Shown: piece by piece, positions 26,143 to 33,930 of the stretch
How positions within the stretch are numbered: position 1 is the first letter of the stretch
How the letters are laid out: every line of letters begins with the position of its first letter
DNA from: Denitromonas sp.
GTDB taxonomy: Bacteria > Pseudomonadota > Gammaproteobacteria > Burkholderiales > Rhodocyclaceae
NCBI RefSeq assembly: GCF_034676725.1
Contig: NZ_JAUCBR010000004.1
Coordinates: 4,492,001 to 4,556,000, forward strand
Direction: 5' to 3'
DNA: 64,000 nucleotides
Notes under the pieces: generated by a model
What the model was told of the DNA's origin: nothing
The model's database searches: none
Seen by the model: the letters and a program-made list of their open reading frames with translations, nothing else
Position numbers and translations under genes: made by a program

Positions 26143-27027
26143 ATGGCGGGCGACTTTCACCTCGACGACCGCAGCGTCCGACGCCACTTCAACCGTGCCG
26201 CCGCCAGCTACGACGGTGTCGACATCCTGGCGCGCAGCGTCGCCCAGCAGATGGACGAGCGGCTCGAAGGCATTCTCCATCAGCCCGCGACCATTCTCGA
26301 CCTGGGCTGCGGCACCGGCCGGGATCTGCACCGCCTGGCCGAGCGCTATCCGAAGGCACTGCGGGTCGGCGTCGATATCGCGCCCGCCATGCTGCGCCGG
26401 GTGGCCCCGCCGGCCAGCGGCCTGCAGCGCCTGTTCGGCCGGCGCGGACGTGCGCAGGTCGTCGCAGCCGACGCCCGCGCCCTGCCCTTCGCGGCCAACC
26501 GTTTCGACATGCTGTGGTCGAACCTGATGCTCAACTGGCTCGACGACCCGGCGCCGGCACTGGCCGAGATGGCCCGCGTCATGAAAGTCGACGGCATGCT
26601 GATGTTCGCCACCCTCGGCCCGGACACCCTGCGCGAGTTGCGCGACGCCCTTGACGACCCGCACGGCGCGCGCGTGCACCGCTTCATCGACATGCACGAC
26701 ATCGGTGACGCCCTGGTGGGCGCCGGGTTCAGCAACCCGGTGATGGACATGGACCACCTCACACTGACCTACGCCGAGCTCGATACCTTGTTTGCCGACC
26801 TGCGCCAGTCCGGCAGCACCAACGCCAGTGGCCTGCGCCACCGCGGCCTGAGCGGCAAGCACGGCTGGCTGCGCGCGCGGGCACGCTACGAAGCATGCCG
26901 TACCAACGGCCGACTGCCTGCCACCTTCGAAATCGTCTACGGCCACGCCTGGAAGCCGGCACCGCGCACCACGGCTGACGGCCACGCCATCATCCGTTTC
27001 CAGTCGCGCGCCGACTCCGCGCGATGA
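26143..27027 (+). CDS. bioC: Malonyl-ACP O-methyltransferase BioC
   Basis: SAM-dependent methyltransferase that disguises malonyl-ACP as its methyl ester to start pimelate synthesis for biotin. In 294 residues, the SAM-binding motif ILDLGCGTGRD is at about 48-58, the acidic post-I region follows (VGVDIAPAML), and the MLWSNLMLNWLDDP segment is typical for BioC. It follows bioB closely and overlaps the next gene by 4 bp (ATGA). Confidence 0.92.
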   Translation: MAGDFHLDDRSVRRHFNRAAASYDGVDILARSVAQQMDERLEGILHQPATILDLGCGTGRDLHRLAERYPKALRVGVDIAPAMLRRVAPPASGLQRLFGRRGRAQVVAADARALPFAANRFDMLWSNLMLNWLDDPAPALAEMARVMKVDGMLMFATLGPDTLRELRDALDDPHGARVHRFIDMHDIGDALVGAGFSNPVMDMDHLTLTYAELDTLFADLRQSGSTNASGLRHRGLSGKHGWLRARARYEACRTNGRLPATFEIVYGHAWKPAPRTTADGHAIIRFQSRADSAR

Positions 27028-27692
27028 GCACCGCGCCGGTCTGGCTGTTCGATCTGGACGACACGCTGCACACCGCCAGCGCGCACATCTTCCCGCATAT
27101 CAACCGCAGCATGACCGCCTACATCATGCAGCATCTGGCGGTCGATGAAGGCGCCGCCAACCGCTTGCGCACCGACTACTGGCACCGCTACGGTGCCACG
27201 CTGCTGGGCCTGGTGCGCCATCACGGCACCGATCCGGCGCACTTTCTGCGCGAAACCCATCGCTTCGAGCGCCTGCACAACCTGGTGGTGTTCGACCGTG
27301 CCCTGCGCCACAGCCTGAAGCGCCTGCCGGGTCGCAAGATCGTGTTCTCCAACGGCCCGTCGGACTACGCCCACGCCGTGCTCGACATCATGGGCCTGCA
27401 CCGCGCCATCGACGGCGTGTGCGCCATCGAGCAAATGCGCTTGCATCCGAAGCCGGCGCGCCGGGCGTTTCACTACCTGATGCGGGATCACCGCCTGCAC
27501 GCCTCGCGCTGCATTCTGGTCGAGGACAGCCTCGCCAACCTCAAAGCCGCCAAGCGCCTCGGCATGCGCACGGTGTGGATCAGTCGGGCAAGCGGCCGCC
27601 CACCCTATGTCGACTGCCAGTTGCCCAGCGTGCTGGCACTGCCGCGCGCCATGGGTCGGCTCGGCGTCAGCGGCCCAGCGGCAGGCGCATGA
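27024..27692 (+). CDS. HAD-family pyrimidine 5'-nucleotidase
   Basis: Cytoplasmic phosphatase of 222 residues, related to the SDT1/pyrimidine 5'-nucleotidase subfamily. HAD motif I is WLFDLDDTLH (about 7-16), motif II is VFSNGP (about 109-114), motif III the lysine in RLHPKPARRAF and motif IV VEDSLANLK. Its start overlaps the bioC stop; it is probably co-transcribed with the biotin genes although its own role is nucleotide salvage. The 3' end overlaps the convergent GNAT gene by 26 bp. Confidence 0.87.
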   Translation: MSTAPVWLFDLDDTLHTASAHIFPHINRSMTAYIMQHLAVDEGAANRLRTDYWHRYGATLLGLVRHHGTDPAHFLRETHRFERLHNLVVFDRALRHSLKRLPGRKIVFSNGPSDYAHAVLDIMGLHRAIDGVCAIEQMRLHPKPARRAFHYLMRDHRLHASRCILVEDSLANLKAAKRLGMRTVWISRASGRPPYVDCQLPSVLALPRAMGRLGVSGPAAGA

Positions 27693-28164
27693 AGCAGGCC
27701 CCGTCGCCATAGGCGGCCATCGCCGACGCATCCGCTGGCGCGACCGGCGCAAAACCACACCGCTGCCAATAGCTCACGGCACCGACCAGCGACACCAGGT
27801 TCAGCGCCTCATGGCGCGCGCCGAGCGCCCACTGCCGCACGGCAGCGAACAGCGCCCCGCCCACACCCCGGCCATGGGCCCGGGGCACCACCGCCAGATC
27901 ATGCAGGAAAGCGCACTGCGCCGCGGCCACCGCGGGCAAGGGGCAATGCAGCGGCGGCGGTGCCGCGCCGGGCCAGTCGTGCGCAAACACATAGCCCAGC
28001 AGGCCGTGCGCGTCGCACGCCACCCAGCACGCGGCCGGGCTGCGCTGGCGCTTGGCGTCGAGCACCTCGGCCGTTTCCTGGTAGGCGTCGCCATAGGCCA
28101 GCCGCTGCACCCCCAGAATGGCTGGCAGGTCTGCGGCCGTCATCGGCCGCAGATCAAAGCTCAC
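27667..28164 (-). CDS. GNAT family N-acetyltransferase
   Basis: Acetyl-CoA-dependent acetyltransferase of 165 residues. The CoA loop appears in VVPRAHGRGVGGALF (about 98-112), preceded by the LHDLAVV strand; an aromatic SYWQRCGF motif near 135 closes the fold. The substrate is not recognisable. Its start overlaps the hemB stop by 4 bp, so it is probably translated together with hemB. The 3' end runs 26 bp into the opposite-strand nucleotidase gene. Confidence 0.82.
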   Translation of the reverse strand: MSFDLRPMTAADLPAILGVQRLAYGDAYQETAEVLDAKRQRSPAACWVACDAHGLLGYVFAHDWPGAAPPPLHCPLPAVAAAQCAFLHDLAVVPRAHGRGVGGALFAAVRQWALGARHEALNLVSLVGAVSYWQRCGFAPVAPADASAMAAYGDGACFMRLPLGR

Positions 28165-29168
28165 TGCCCGGCCTTCAGCCAGCGCGCGGCGTCCAGCGCA
28201 AAGTAGGTCAGCACGCCATCGGCGCCCGCCCGCTTGAACGACAGCAGCGCCTCGAGGGCGCAGGCCTTCTCGTCCAGCCAGCCATTGGCCGCCGCCGCCT
28301 TGAGCATGGCGTATTCACCGCTGACCTGATAGACGAAGGTTGGTACCTGCAGCTCGGTCTTGACCCGGCGCACGATGTCCAGGTACGGCATCCCGGGCTT
28401 GACCATGAACATGTCGGCGCCCTCGGCGATGTCCAGGGCCACCTCGCGGATGGCCTCGTCAGAGTTCGCCGGGTCCATCTGGTAGGTGTATTTGTTGCCA
28501 CCGCCCAAATTGCCGGCCGAGCCCACCGCATCGCGGAAGGGGCCGTAGTAGCTCGAGGCGTACTTGGCCGAGTAGGCCAGGATGCGGGTCAGGATGTGGC
28601 CGCCAGCGTCGAGTTCGGCGCGGATGCGGGCCACGCGGCCGTCCATCATGTCGGACGGCGCGACGATGTCGGCGCCGGCATCAGCGTGGCTGCGCGCCTG
28701 CTTGGCCAGGGCTTCGAGCGTCTCGTCGTTGAGCACATAGCCGGAGGCGTCGATCAGGCCGTCCTGCCCGTGGCTGGTGTACGGGTCGAGCGCCACATCG
28801 GTGATCACGCCCAGTTCGGGGAAGCGCGCCTTGAGCGCGCGCACCACGGTCGGCACCAGACCGTCGGGGTTCCAGGCCTCTTCGGCCGCCTCGCTCTTCT
28901 TCTCGGTCTCGATCACCGGGAACAGCGCCAGCGCGGGCACCCCAAGCGACACCGCCTCCTCCGCCACACCGAGCAGCGCGTCGAGCGAGACGCGCTCGAC
29001 GCCGGGCATGGAGGCAACGGACTGCCGCTGGCCTTGGCCAGGCAGCACGAAGACGGGGTAGATCAGATCATTGACGCTCAGTTCGTTCTCGCGCATTAGG
29101 CGGCGGGAAAAGGCGTCTTTGCGCATGCGACGCATGCGGGTGGCGGGATAGGCGGGATTGGAAGTCAT
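28161..29168 (-). CDS. hemB: Delta-aminolevulinic acid dehydratase (porphobilinogen synthase)
   Basis: Condenses two 5-aminolevulinate molecules to porphobilinogen in heme synthesis. The 335 residues contain the Schiff-base lysine segment FMVKPGMPYLD (about 245-255), the second active-site lysine region YSAKYASSYYGP, and the ITDVALDPYTSHGQDG metal-related loop without the zinc-type cysteine cluster, so it is the magnesium-type enzyme. The ATG at 29168 is preferred over one nine codons upstream. Its upstream region overlaps the proposed small-RNA promoter on the other strand. Confidence 0.96.
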   Translation of the reverse strand: MTSNPAYPATRMRRMRKDAFSRRLMRENELSVNDLIYPVFVLPGQGQRQSVASMPGVERVSLDALLGVAEEAVSLGVPALALFPVIETEKKSEAAEEAWNPDGLVPTVVRALKARFPELGVITDVALDPYTSHGQDGLIDASGYVLNDETLEALAKQARSHADAGADIVAPSDMMDGRVARIRAELDAGGHILTRILAYSAKYASSYYGPFRDAVGSAGNLGGGNKYTYQMDPANSDEAIREVALDIAEGADMFMVKPGMPYLDIVRRVKTELQVPTFVYQVSGEYAMLKAAAANGWLDEKACALEALLSFKRAGADGVLTYFALDAARWLKAGQ

Positions 29169-29212
29169 CAATTCTCTCGAAACAGAACGAAACATCGCGA
29201 AAAAGTGTGCCG

Positions 29213-29240
29213 GGAACTTTCTGCCCCGGCTTTGATCTAG
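29213..29240 (+). promoter_or_regulatory. Candidate sigma-E (RpoE/AlgU-type) promoter for the small RNA
   Basis: GGAACTT at 29213-29219 matches the known -35 element of sigma-E promoters, and GATCTAG around 29234-29240 resembles the -10 (GTCTAA/TCTGA) with a 16-bp spacer, the usual distance. Transcription would start at about 29246, just before the first hairpin of the predicted small RNA. Confidence 0.5.
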
Positions 29241-29245
29241 GGAAA

Positions 29246-29355
29246 CAGATGGCGAAAGCCATCGCCCGCTTCACCTCCCTGAGCGGGCGCCCTGCCCCTC
29301 AAGCAGGGTATTCAACCCCCGGCTTTCTCCCCTTTGGCCGGGGGTCTATTTTTTT
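29246..29355 (+). ncRNA. Predicted small regulatory RNA at the engB locus (Spot42/ErsA-like position)
   Basis: About 110 nt, plus strand. The segment folds into four consecutive hairpins: GATGGC-GAAA-GCCATC (29248-29263, GNRA loop); GCCCGCT/AGCGGGC (29264-29270 with 29282-29288; loop TCACCTCCCTG); CCCTGC/GCAGGG (29290-29295 with 29303-29308; loop CCCTCAA); and the terminator CCCCCGGC/GCCGGGGG (29316-29323 with 29337-29344) followed by TCTATTTTTTT. The loops of hairpins 2-4 are C-rich and could pair with ribosome-binding sites. It is convergent to engB, as spf and ErsA are. No start codon with a sensible frame is seen. Confidence 0.6.
29316..29355 (+). terminator. Intrinsic terminator with T-tract, ending at the engB stop
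   Basis: An 8-bp GC stem (CCCCCGGC with GCCGGGGG), a 13-nt loop and the tail TCTATTTTTTT. The T-tract is on the plus strand only, so it terminates rightward transcription, whereas hemB and engB are both leftward. This orientation is what points to a plus-strand transcript in the gap. Confidence 0.85.
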
Positions 29356-29977
29356 AGTCCGCCGACTCGGCAACTTCACCCGGCAAGGCGTCCAGCCATT
29401 GACGGACCACCGCGTCGACTTCGTCCATGCCGGTCTTCTTCAGGCTGGAGAACATCTGCACGGTGACGGCATCCCCCCACTCGGCCAGCGCCTTGCGCGT
29501 CGCGGCCAGGGTCTTGGCGGCTTCGTTGCGGGTGAGCTTGTCGCTCTTGGTCAGGAGTACATGCACCGGACGACCGCTGGGTGCAAACCAGTCCAGCATC
29601 TGCCGATCGAGCGGGGTAAGCGGACGCCGGGAATCCATGATCAGCACCAGCCCGATCAGATTCGGCCGCTCGCGCAGGTAGTTTTCAAGCAGGCCCTGCC
29701 ACTGGCGCCGGATCTTCTCCGGCACTTCGGCATAGCCATAGCCCGGGAGGTCGACCATGACCGCACCGCAGCGCAGGCGAAAGAAATTGATCAGCTGGGT
29801 CCGCCCCGGCGTTTTGGACACAAAAGCCAGGCGCGTATGTGCCGCCAGCGTGTTGATGGCGCTGGATTTACCAGCATTGGAGCGCCCGGCGAAGGCGATT
29901 TCGGCCCCATTGGGCGGTGGCAGACCCCGGGGCTCGGCGACTGAAATTTCAAATGCAGCGTGACGGAAGAGGGACAT
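29354..29977 (-). CDS. engB: Ribosome biogenesis GTP-binding protein YihA/YsxC (EngB)
   Basis: Essential GTPase of 207 residues involved in large-subunit assembly. G1 is GRSNAGKSS (31-39), G2 the TPGRTQ threonine region, G3 DLPGYG, G4 TKSD, and a G5-like SSLKKTG. The ATG at 29977 starts directly at the family's N-terminus; the frame extends further upstream only into the cytochrome c4 promoter region. Its stop codon lies in the T-tract of the small-RNA terminator on the other strand. The gene is divergent from the cytochrome c4 gene. Confidence 0.96.
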   Translation of the reverse strand: MSLFRHAAFEISVAEPRGLPPPNGAEIAFAGRSNAGKSSAINTLAAHTRLAFVSKTPGRTQLINFFRLRCGAVMVDLPGYGYAEVPEKIRRQWQGLLENYLRERPNLIGLVLIMDSRRPLTPLDRQMLDWFAPSGRPVHVLLTKSDKLTRNEAAKTLAATRKALAEWGDAVTVQMFSSLKKTGMDEVDAVVRQWLDALPGEVAESAD

Positions 29978-30090
29978 TCGGTGGGCACGGTGGGGAAATG
30001 GGGCGGGTGTTGCATCGCGCAAACCCGGCAAGCTGTTATAGAATATCAGGATTTGAACCATCGACCACGGCACCCGAGGACATCAAGATC

Positions 30091-30717
30091 ATGCTGAAGC
30101 GTTCCCTGCTGCTTTCCCTTTTCCTGGCCGCTGGCAGTGTTCAGGCCGAACAAAAAGCCCCCGATCTCGAAAAAGGCAAGCTGACGGCCGAGGGCATCTG
30201 TGCTGGCTGTCACAATCCCGACGGCAACAGCCAGCTGTCCGCCAACCCGAAACTGGCCGGCCAGATTCCGGAGTACCTGGCCAAGCAACTCCACGAGTTC
30301 CAGTCGGCTGACGGCAAGCCGCCGGTCCGCGTCAATGCCGTCATGAACGGCATGGCCGCCGCGCTGAGCCCGGAAGACATCACCAATGTGTCGCACTACT
30401 TCGCCAGCCAGACGCTGCAACCGGCGGTGGCCAAGAATGGCGAGACCGTCGAGTGGGGCCAGAAGCTGTGGCGCGCCGGCGACGCGTCCAAGGGCCTGCC
30501 CGCCTGTGCGGCCTGCCACGGTCCGGCCGGCAAGGGTCTGCCGGCGCAGTTCCCGCGCCTGTCCGGTCAATTCACCGAGTACACCGTGGCTCAGCTCAAG
30601 GCCTTCCGTGCCGGCGAACGTGCCAACGACCCGGCCAAGATGATGCAGATGATCGCCATCAAGATGACCGACAAGGAAATCGAAGCGGTCGCCGACTACA
30701 TCGCCGGACTGCGCTGA
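30091..30717 (+). CDS. Diheme cytochrome c4
   Basis: Periplasmic electron carrier of 208 residues: signal peptide (about 1-19, AAGSVQAE), then two similar cytochrome domains with heme motifs CAGCH (37-41) and CAACH (139-143). Distal methionines are likely in VMNGMAAAL (near 85-88) and MMQMIAIKM (near 187). It hands electrons to terminal oxidases. It is divergent from engB, the common betaproteobacterial arrangement, and is followed by a strong terminator. Confidence 0.94.
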   Translation: MLKRSLLLSLFLAAGSVQAEQKAPDLEKGKLTAEGICAGCHNPDGNSQLSANPKLAGQIPEYLAKQLHEFQSADGKPPVRVNAVMNGMAAALSPEDITNVSHYFASQTLQPAVAKNGETVEWGQKLWRAGDASKGLPACAACHGPAGKGLPAQFPRLSGQFTEYTVAQLKAFRAGERANDPAKMMQMIAIKMTDKEIEAVADYIAGLR

Positions 30718-30747
30718 TCCAGCGCACCGCGGCAGCGGCAACACAAG

Positions 30748-30778
30748 AATGGGGTGACGCTGTCACCCCATTTTTTTC
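30748..30778 (+). terminator. Intrinsic terminator after cytochrome c4
   Basis: An 11-bp perfect stem (30748-30758 with 30762-30772, arms AATGGGGTGAC / GTCACCCCATT) with a 3-nt loop and a run of T on the plus strand; also suited to ending the convergent DUF455 transcript. Confidence 0.9.
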
Positions 30779-30799
30779 AGCCCTGCAGCACAAACGCCA

Positions 30800-31627
30800 T
30801 CAGGCGTCGCCACTGCCGCGCGGTGCGGCGAGGATGGCCAGTTCCGACTCGCTGAATCCGGCCTGCCGCCGCGCCGGGACATTCAGCGGCGGTTTGGGCC
30901 ATGGCGCGTTGAATTGCGCAATCAAGGCCAGGTAGGTGGGCTCGGGCGCCAGCCCCTCGCGGGCACAAAAATAGCGAAACCAGTGGTCACCCAATGCGAC
31001 ATGCCCGACTTCGTCACGAAGGATGATGTCGAGCACCTCGCAGGTCGCATCATCGCCGATCGCGCGAAGCTTGTTCATGATGGGCGGCGTCGCATCCAGC
31101 CCTCGCGCTTCGAGCACCCGGGGCACCAGCGCCATCCTGGCCAGCGGGTCGGATGCAGTCAGCACCGTCATCTCCCACAGCCCATCGTGCGCAGCAAACT
31201 GGCCGTAGTCCGAGCCCAGCGCCTGCAAGCGCTCGCGCACCAGCGTGAAATGCGCGGCCTCCTCGGCCGCGACATCGACCCAGCCACGGTAGAACGCCTC
31301 GGGGAGGTCGCGAAACCGGTAGGCGCAATCGAGCGCCAGGTTGATCGCGTTGAATTCGATATGGGCGATCGCATGCAGCAAGGCGGCATGCCCTTCGGGA
31401 CTGCCTGGCCGACGCTTGCGCAACCTGTTCGGCGGCACCAGTTCAGGCCGTGGCGGACGGCCGCAGTCGATCGCCGAGGCCGGCGGCGCGCCATCCAGGC
31501 TCAGCCGGCCGGCGTCGAACGCAGCCTTGAGCGCATGCACACGGGCGCACTTGTCCTCGACATCGCAGGCCATCAACGCGGCGTGCAGCGCATCGAACAG
31601 CGACGCTGACGCCCGGCCAGCGCGCAT
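30800..31627 (-). CDS. DUF455 family ferritin-like protein
   Basis: Protein of 275 residues assigned to DUF455, with the ferritin-like helical core carrying Glu/His pairs typical of a diiron site: AHIEFNAINLALD (about 88-100), EEAAHF (about 121-126) and RDEVGHVALGDHWF (about 208-221). No signal peptide. A related family member acts as a diiron tRNA hydroxylase (MiaE), but whether this one is catalytic on RNA is unknown. It directly follows ffh on the same strand, sharing one base with its stop. Confidence 0.85.
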   Translation of the reverse strand: MRAGRASASLFDALHAALMACDVEDKCARVHALKAAFDAGRLSLDGAPPASAIDCGRPPRPELVPPNRLRKRRPGSPEGHAALLHAIAHIEFNAINLALDCAYRFRDLPEAFYRGWVDVAAEEAAHFTLVRERLQALGSDYGQFAAHDGLWEMTVLTASDPLARMALVPRVLEARGLDATPPIMNKLRAIGDDATCEVLDIILRDEVGHVALGDHWFRYFCAREGLAPEPTYLALIAQFNAPWPKPPLNVPARRQAGFSESELAILAAPRGSGDA

Positions 31628-32985
31628 CAGCGCATCATGCCCGGCAACATGCCTTTCATGCCGCGCATCATCTTGGCCATGCCACCCTTGGAGAACTGTT
31701 TCATCATCTTCTGGGTCTGCTCGAACTGCTTGAGCAGCCGATTGACCTCCTGCACCGACACCCCGGCACCCGTGGCGATGCGCCGCTTGCGTGAGGCCTT
31801 GAGGAGCTCGGGCTTGGCGCGCTCGAGCGGGGTCATGGAATTGATGATGCCTTCGACCCGGCCCACCATCTTTTCTTCCGCCCCACCCTGCAACTGACTG
31901 GCGGCCTGTGCAAACTGTGCGGGGAGCTTGTCCATCATCGAGGTCAGCCCGCCCATCTTGCGCATCTGGCCGATCTGCTCCTTGAAGTCGTTCAGATCAA
32001 AGCCTTTGCCGGATTTGAGCTTCTGGGCAAACGCCTTGGCCTTGTCTTCATCCACGCCCCGGCGCGCGTCCTCGACCAGGCCCATGATGTCGCCCATACC
32101 GAGAATCCGCGATGCCATCCGCTCGGGGAAGAACTCTTCGAGCCCGTCGAGCTTCTCGGCCACGCCAGCGAACTTGATCGGCTTGCCGGTGACATGGCGC
32201 ACCGACAGTGCCGCACCACCGCGCGAGTCACCATCGAGCTTGGTCAGCACCACGCCGGTCAGCGGCAGGGCCTGATTGAAGGCGCTGGCGGTGTTGACCG
32301 CATCCTGACCGAGCATGGCGTCGACCACGAACAGCGTTTCGACCGGCCGGATGGCGGCATGCACCGCCTTGATCTCGGCCATCATTGCCTCGTCGATGGC
32401 GAGCCGGCCGGCGGTGTCGACCAGCAGCACATCGAAGAAGTGCTTGCGTGCGTAATCGAGTGCTGCCAGCGCGATATCGACCGGCTTCTGGGCGATGTCC
32501 GACGGGAAGAACTCGACGCCGGCCTGCCCGGCCACGGTCTTGAGCTGCTCGATGGCGGCCGGGCGATACACGTCGGCCGACACCACGAGCACCTTTTTCT
32601 TCTTGCGCTCGCGCAGCAGCTTGCCCAGCTTGCCGGTGGTGGTCGTCTTGCCCGCGCCCTGCAGGCCGGCCATCAGCACCACGGCGGGGGGCTGGGCGGC
32701 CAGATCGAGGCCTTCGTTCTTGGCGCCCATCAGGGCGCACAGTTCGTCGTGCACCACGCCAACCAGGGCCTGCCCCGGCGTGAGCGAGCCGATCACCGCC
32801 TGGCCGACCGCCTTCTCGCGCACCCGGGCGACGAAGTCCTTGACCACCGGCAACGCGACGTCCGCCTCGAGCAAGGCCATGCGCACCTCACGCATCGCCT
32901 CCTGGATGTTTTCTTCGGTCAGGCGGGCATGGCCGCGGAGGGTTTTGACGACTTTGGAAAGCCGCGTGGTCAAATTGTCGAGCAT
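31627..32985 (-). CDS. ffh: Signal recognition particle protein Ffh
   Basis: SRP54 GTPase that recognises signal sequences on nascent membrane proteins with 4.5S RNA. The 452 residues have the N domain (1-90), the G domain with P-loop GLQGAGKTTT (107-116), DTAGR and TKLDGD, and a Met-rich M domain (about 325-452) ending MKGMLPGMMR. The ATG at 32985 starts at the family N-terminus MLDNLTTRL; the open frame upstream runs into the divergent CcsA-like gene and is not used. Confidence 0.97.
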   Translation of the reverse strand: MLDNLTTRLSKVVKTLRGHARLTEENIQEAMREVRMALLEADVALPVVKDFVARVREKAVGQAVIGSLTPGQALVGVVHDELCALMGAKNEGLDLAAQPPAVVLMAGLQGAGKTTTTGKLGKLLRERKKKKVLVVSADVYRPAAIEQLKTVAGQAGVEFFPSDIAQKPVDIALAALDYARKHFFDVLLVDTAGRLAIDEAMMAEIKAVHAAIRPVETLFVVDAMLGQDAVNTASAFNQALPLTGVVLTKLDGDSRGGAALSVRHVTGKPIKFAGVAEKLDGLEEFFPERMASRILGMGDIMGLVEDARRGVDEDKAKAFAQKLKSGKGFDLNDFKEQIGQMRKMGGLTSMMDKLPAQFAQAASQLQGGAEEKMVGRVEGIINSMTPLERAKPELLKASRKRRIATGAGVSVQEVNRLLKQFEQTQKMMKQFSKGGMAKMMRGMKGMLPGMMR

Positions 32986-33022
32986 GATGGTCCGGAAATC
33001 TGGCTTGGAGTAAACTTGCGGG

Positions 33023-33850
33023 ATGCCATCGATTCTACTGCATCTGCTGCCCGCTTCCATGTATGCCGCGCTGGGCGTGCACTTTTGGCGCACTCGCTGG
33101 CATCCGTCCGGCGATGCGCCGCGACGCGGGCTGTCGACCTGGGAGCGCGTCGCATTGCTTCTGGCGCTGATCGCCCATGGCGGCGTCCTCCACCGCGAGC
33201 TGTTTCCCGGCGAAGGCATGCACTTCGGGTTCGGCACGGCGCTGTCGCTGATGGTCTGGCTGGCGGTGTTGTTCTACTGGATCGAGAATTTTTTCTCCCG
33301 CCTCGACGGCCTGCAGACATTCGTCATGCCAGCGGCGGCCATCGCCGCGCTGCTGCCCGGACTGTTTCCGCCGCCTCACCTGCTCGACAAGGCAGGTTCG
33401 CCCGCCTTCCGCGCCCACTTCATCGTCGCCATGCTGGCCTACAGCCTGTTCACGCTGGCCACCCTGCATGCACTGCTGATGGCGATTGCCGAAAAACGCC
33501 TGCACAGCGCGCGCCTGTCGAACGCCTTCGCGTCGCTTCCGCCGTTGCTGACCATGGAGCACTTGCTGTTCCGCTTGATCCGCATTGCCTTCGTGCTGCT
33601 CACGCTGACCCTGATTTCCGGCGTCGCCTTTTCTGAAACCCTGTTCGGAAAGGCGTTTTCCGTCGACCACAAGACCATCTTTGCCGCCATCTCGTGGCTG
33701 CTCTTCGGCGGTTTGCTGATCGGACGCCATTTGTGGGGGTGGCGCGGAAAGCTCGCCCAGCGGTGGACCATCGCCGGCTTCGCGGCGCTGATGCTGGCCT
33801 ATATTGGCAGCCGCTTCGTGATCGAAGTGCTGCTGCACCGCGCCGTGTAG
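33023..33850 (+). CDS. CcsA/YpjD-type cytochrome c assembly membrane protein
   Basis: Inner-membrane protein of 275 residues with about eight helices and the CcsA/HemX family pattern. The helix-flanking histidines of heme-handling proteins (near HGGVLHRE, HFIVAM, VDHKTIF and RHLWGWRGK) are present, though the periplasmic WWD loop of true CcsA is not clear. Homologues are annotated YpjD or CcsA-like and commonly sit divergent from ffh. It may take part in heme export or cytochrome maturation, or be a paralogue with another role. Confidence 0.82.
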   Translation: MPSILLHLLPASMYAALGVHFWRTRWHPSGDAPRRGLSTWERVALLLALIAHGGVLHRELFPGEGMHFGFGTALSLMVWLAVLFYWIENFFSRLDGLQTFVMPAAAIAALLPGLFPPPHLLDKAGSPAFRAHFIVAMLAYSLFTLATLHALLMAIAEKRLHSARLSNAFASLPPLLTMEHLLFRLIRIAFVLLTLTLISGVAFSETLFGKAFSVDHKTIFAAISWLLFGGLLIGRHLWGWRGKLAQRWTIAGFAALMLAYIGSRFVIEVLLHRAV

Positions 33851-33930
33851 CCGGCCGCCCTCACCCCGTCACCTTGACATCCCCCCGGCGCGCCGGAATA
33901 CTCGACGCACCCTTTCTCCCCTAGCAGGCC

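Noticed and set aside
29316..29355. Terminator first read as belonging to engB
   Set aside because: The T-tract lies on the plus strand, whereas engB is on the minus strand and ends there; it fits a rightward transcript instead.
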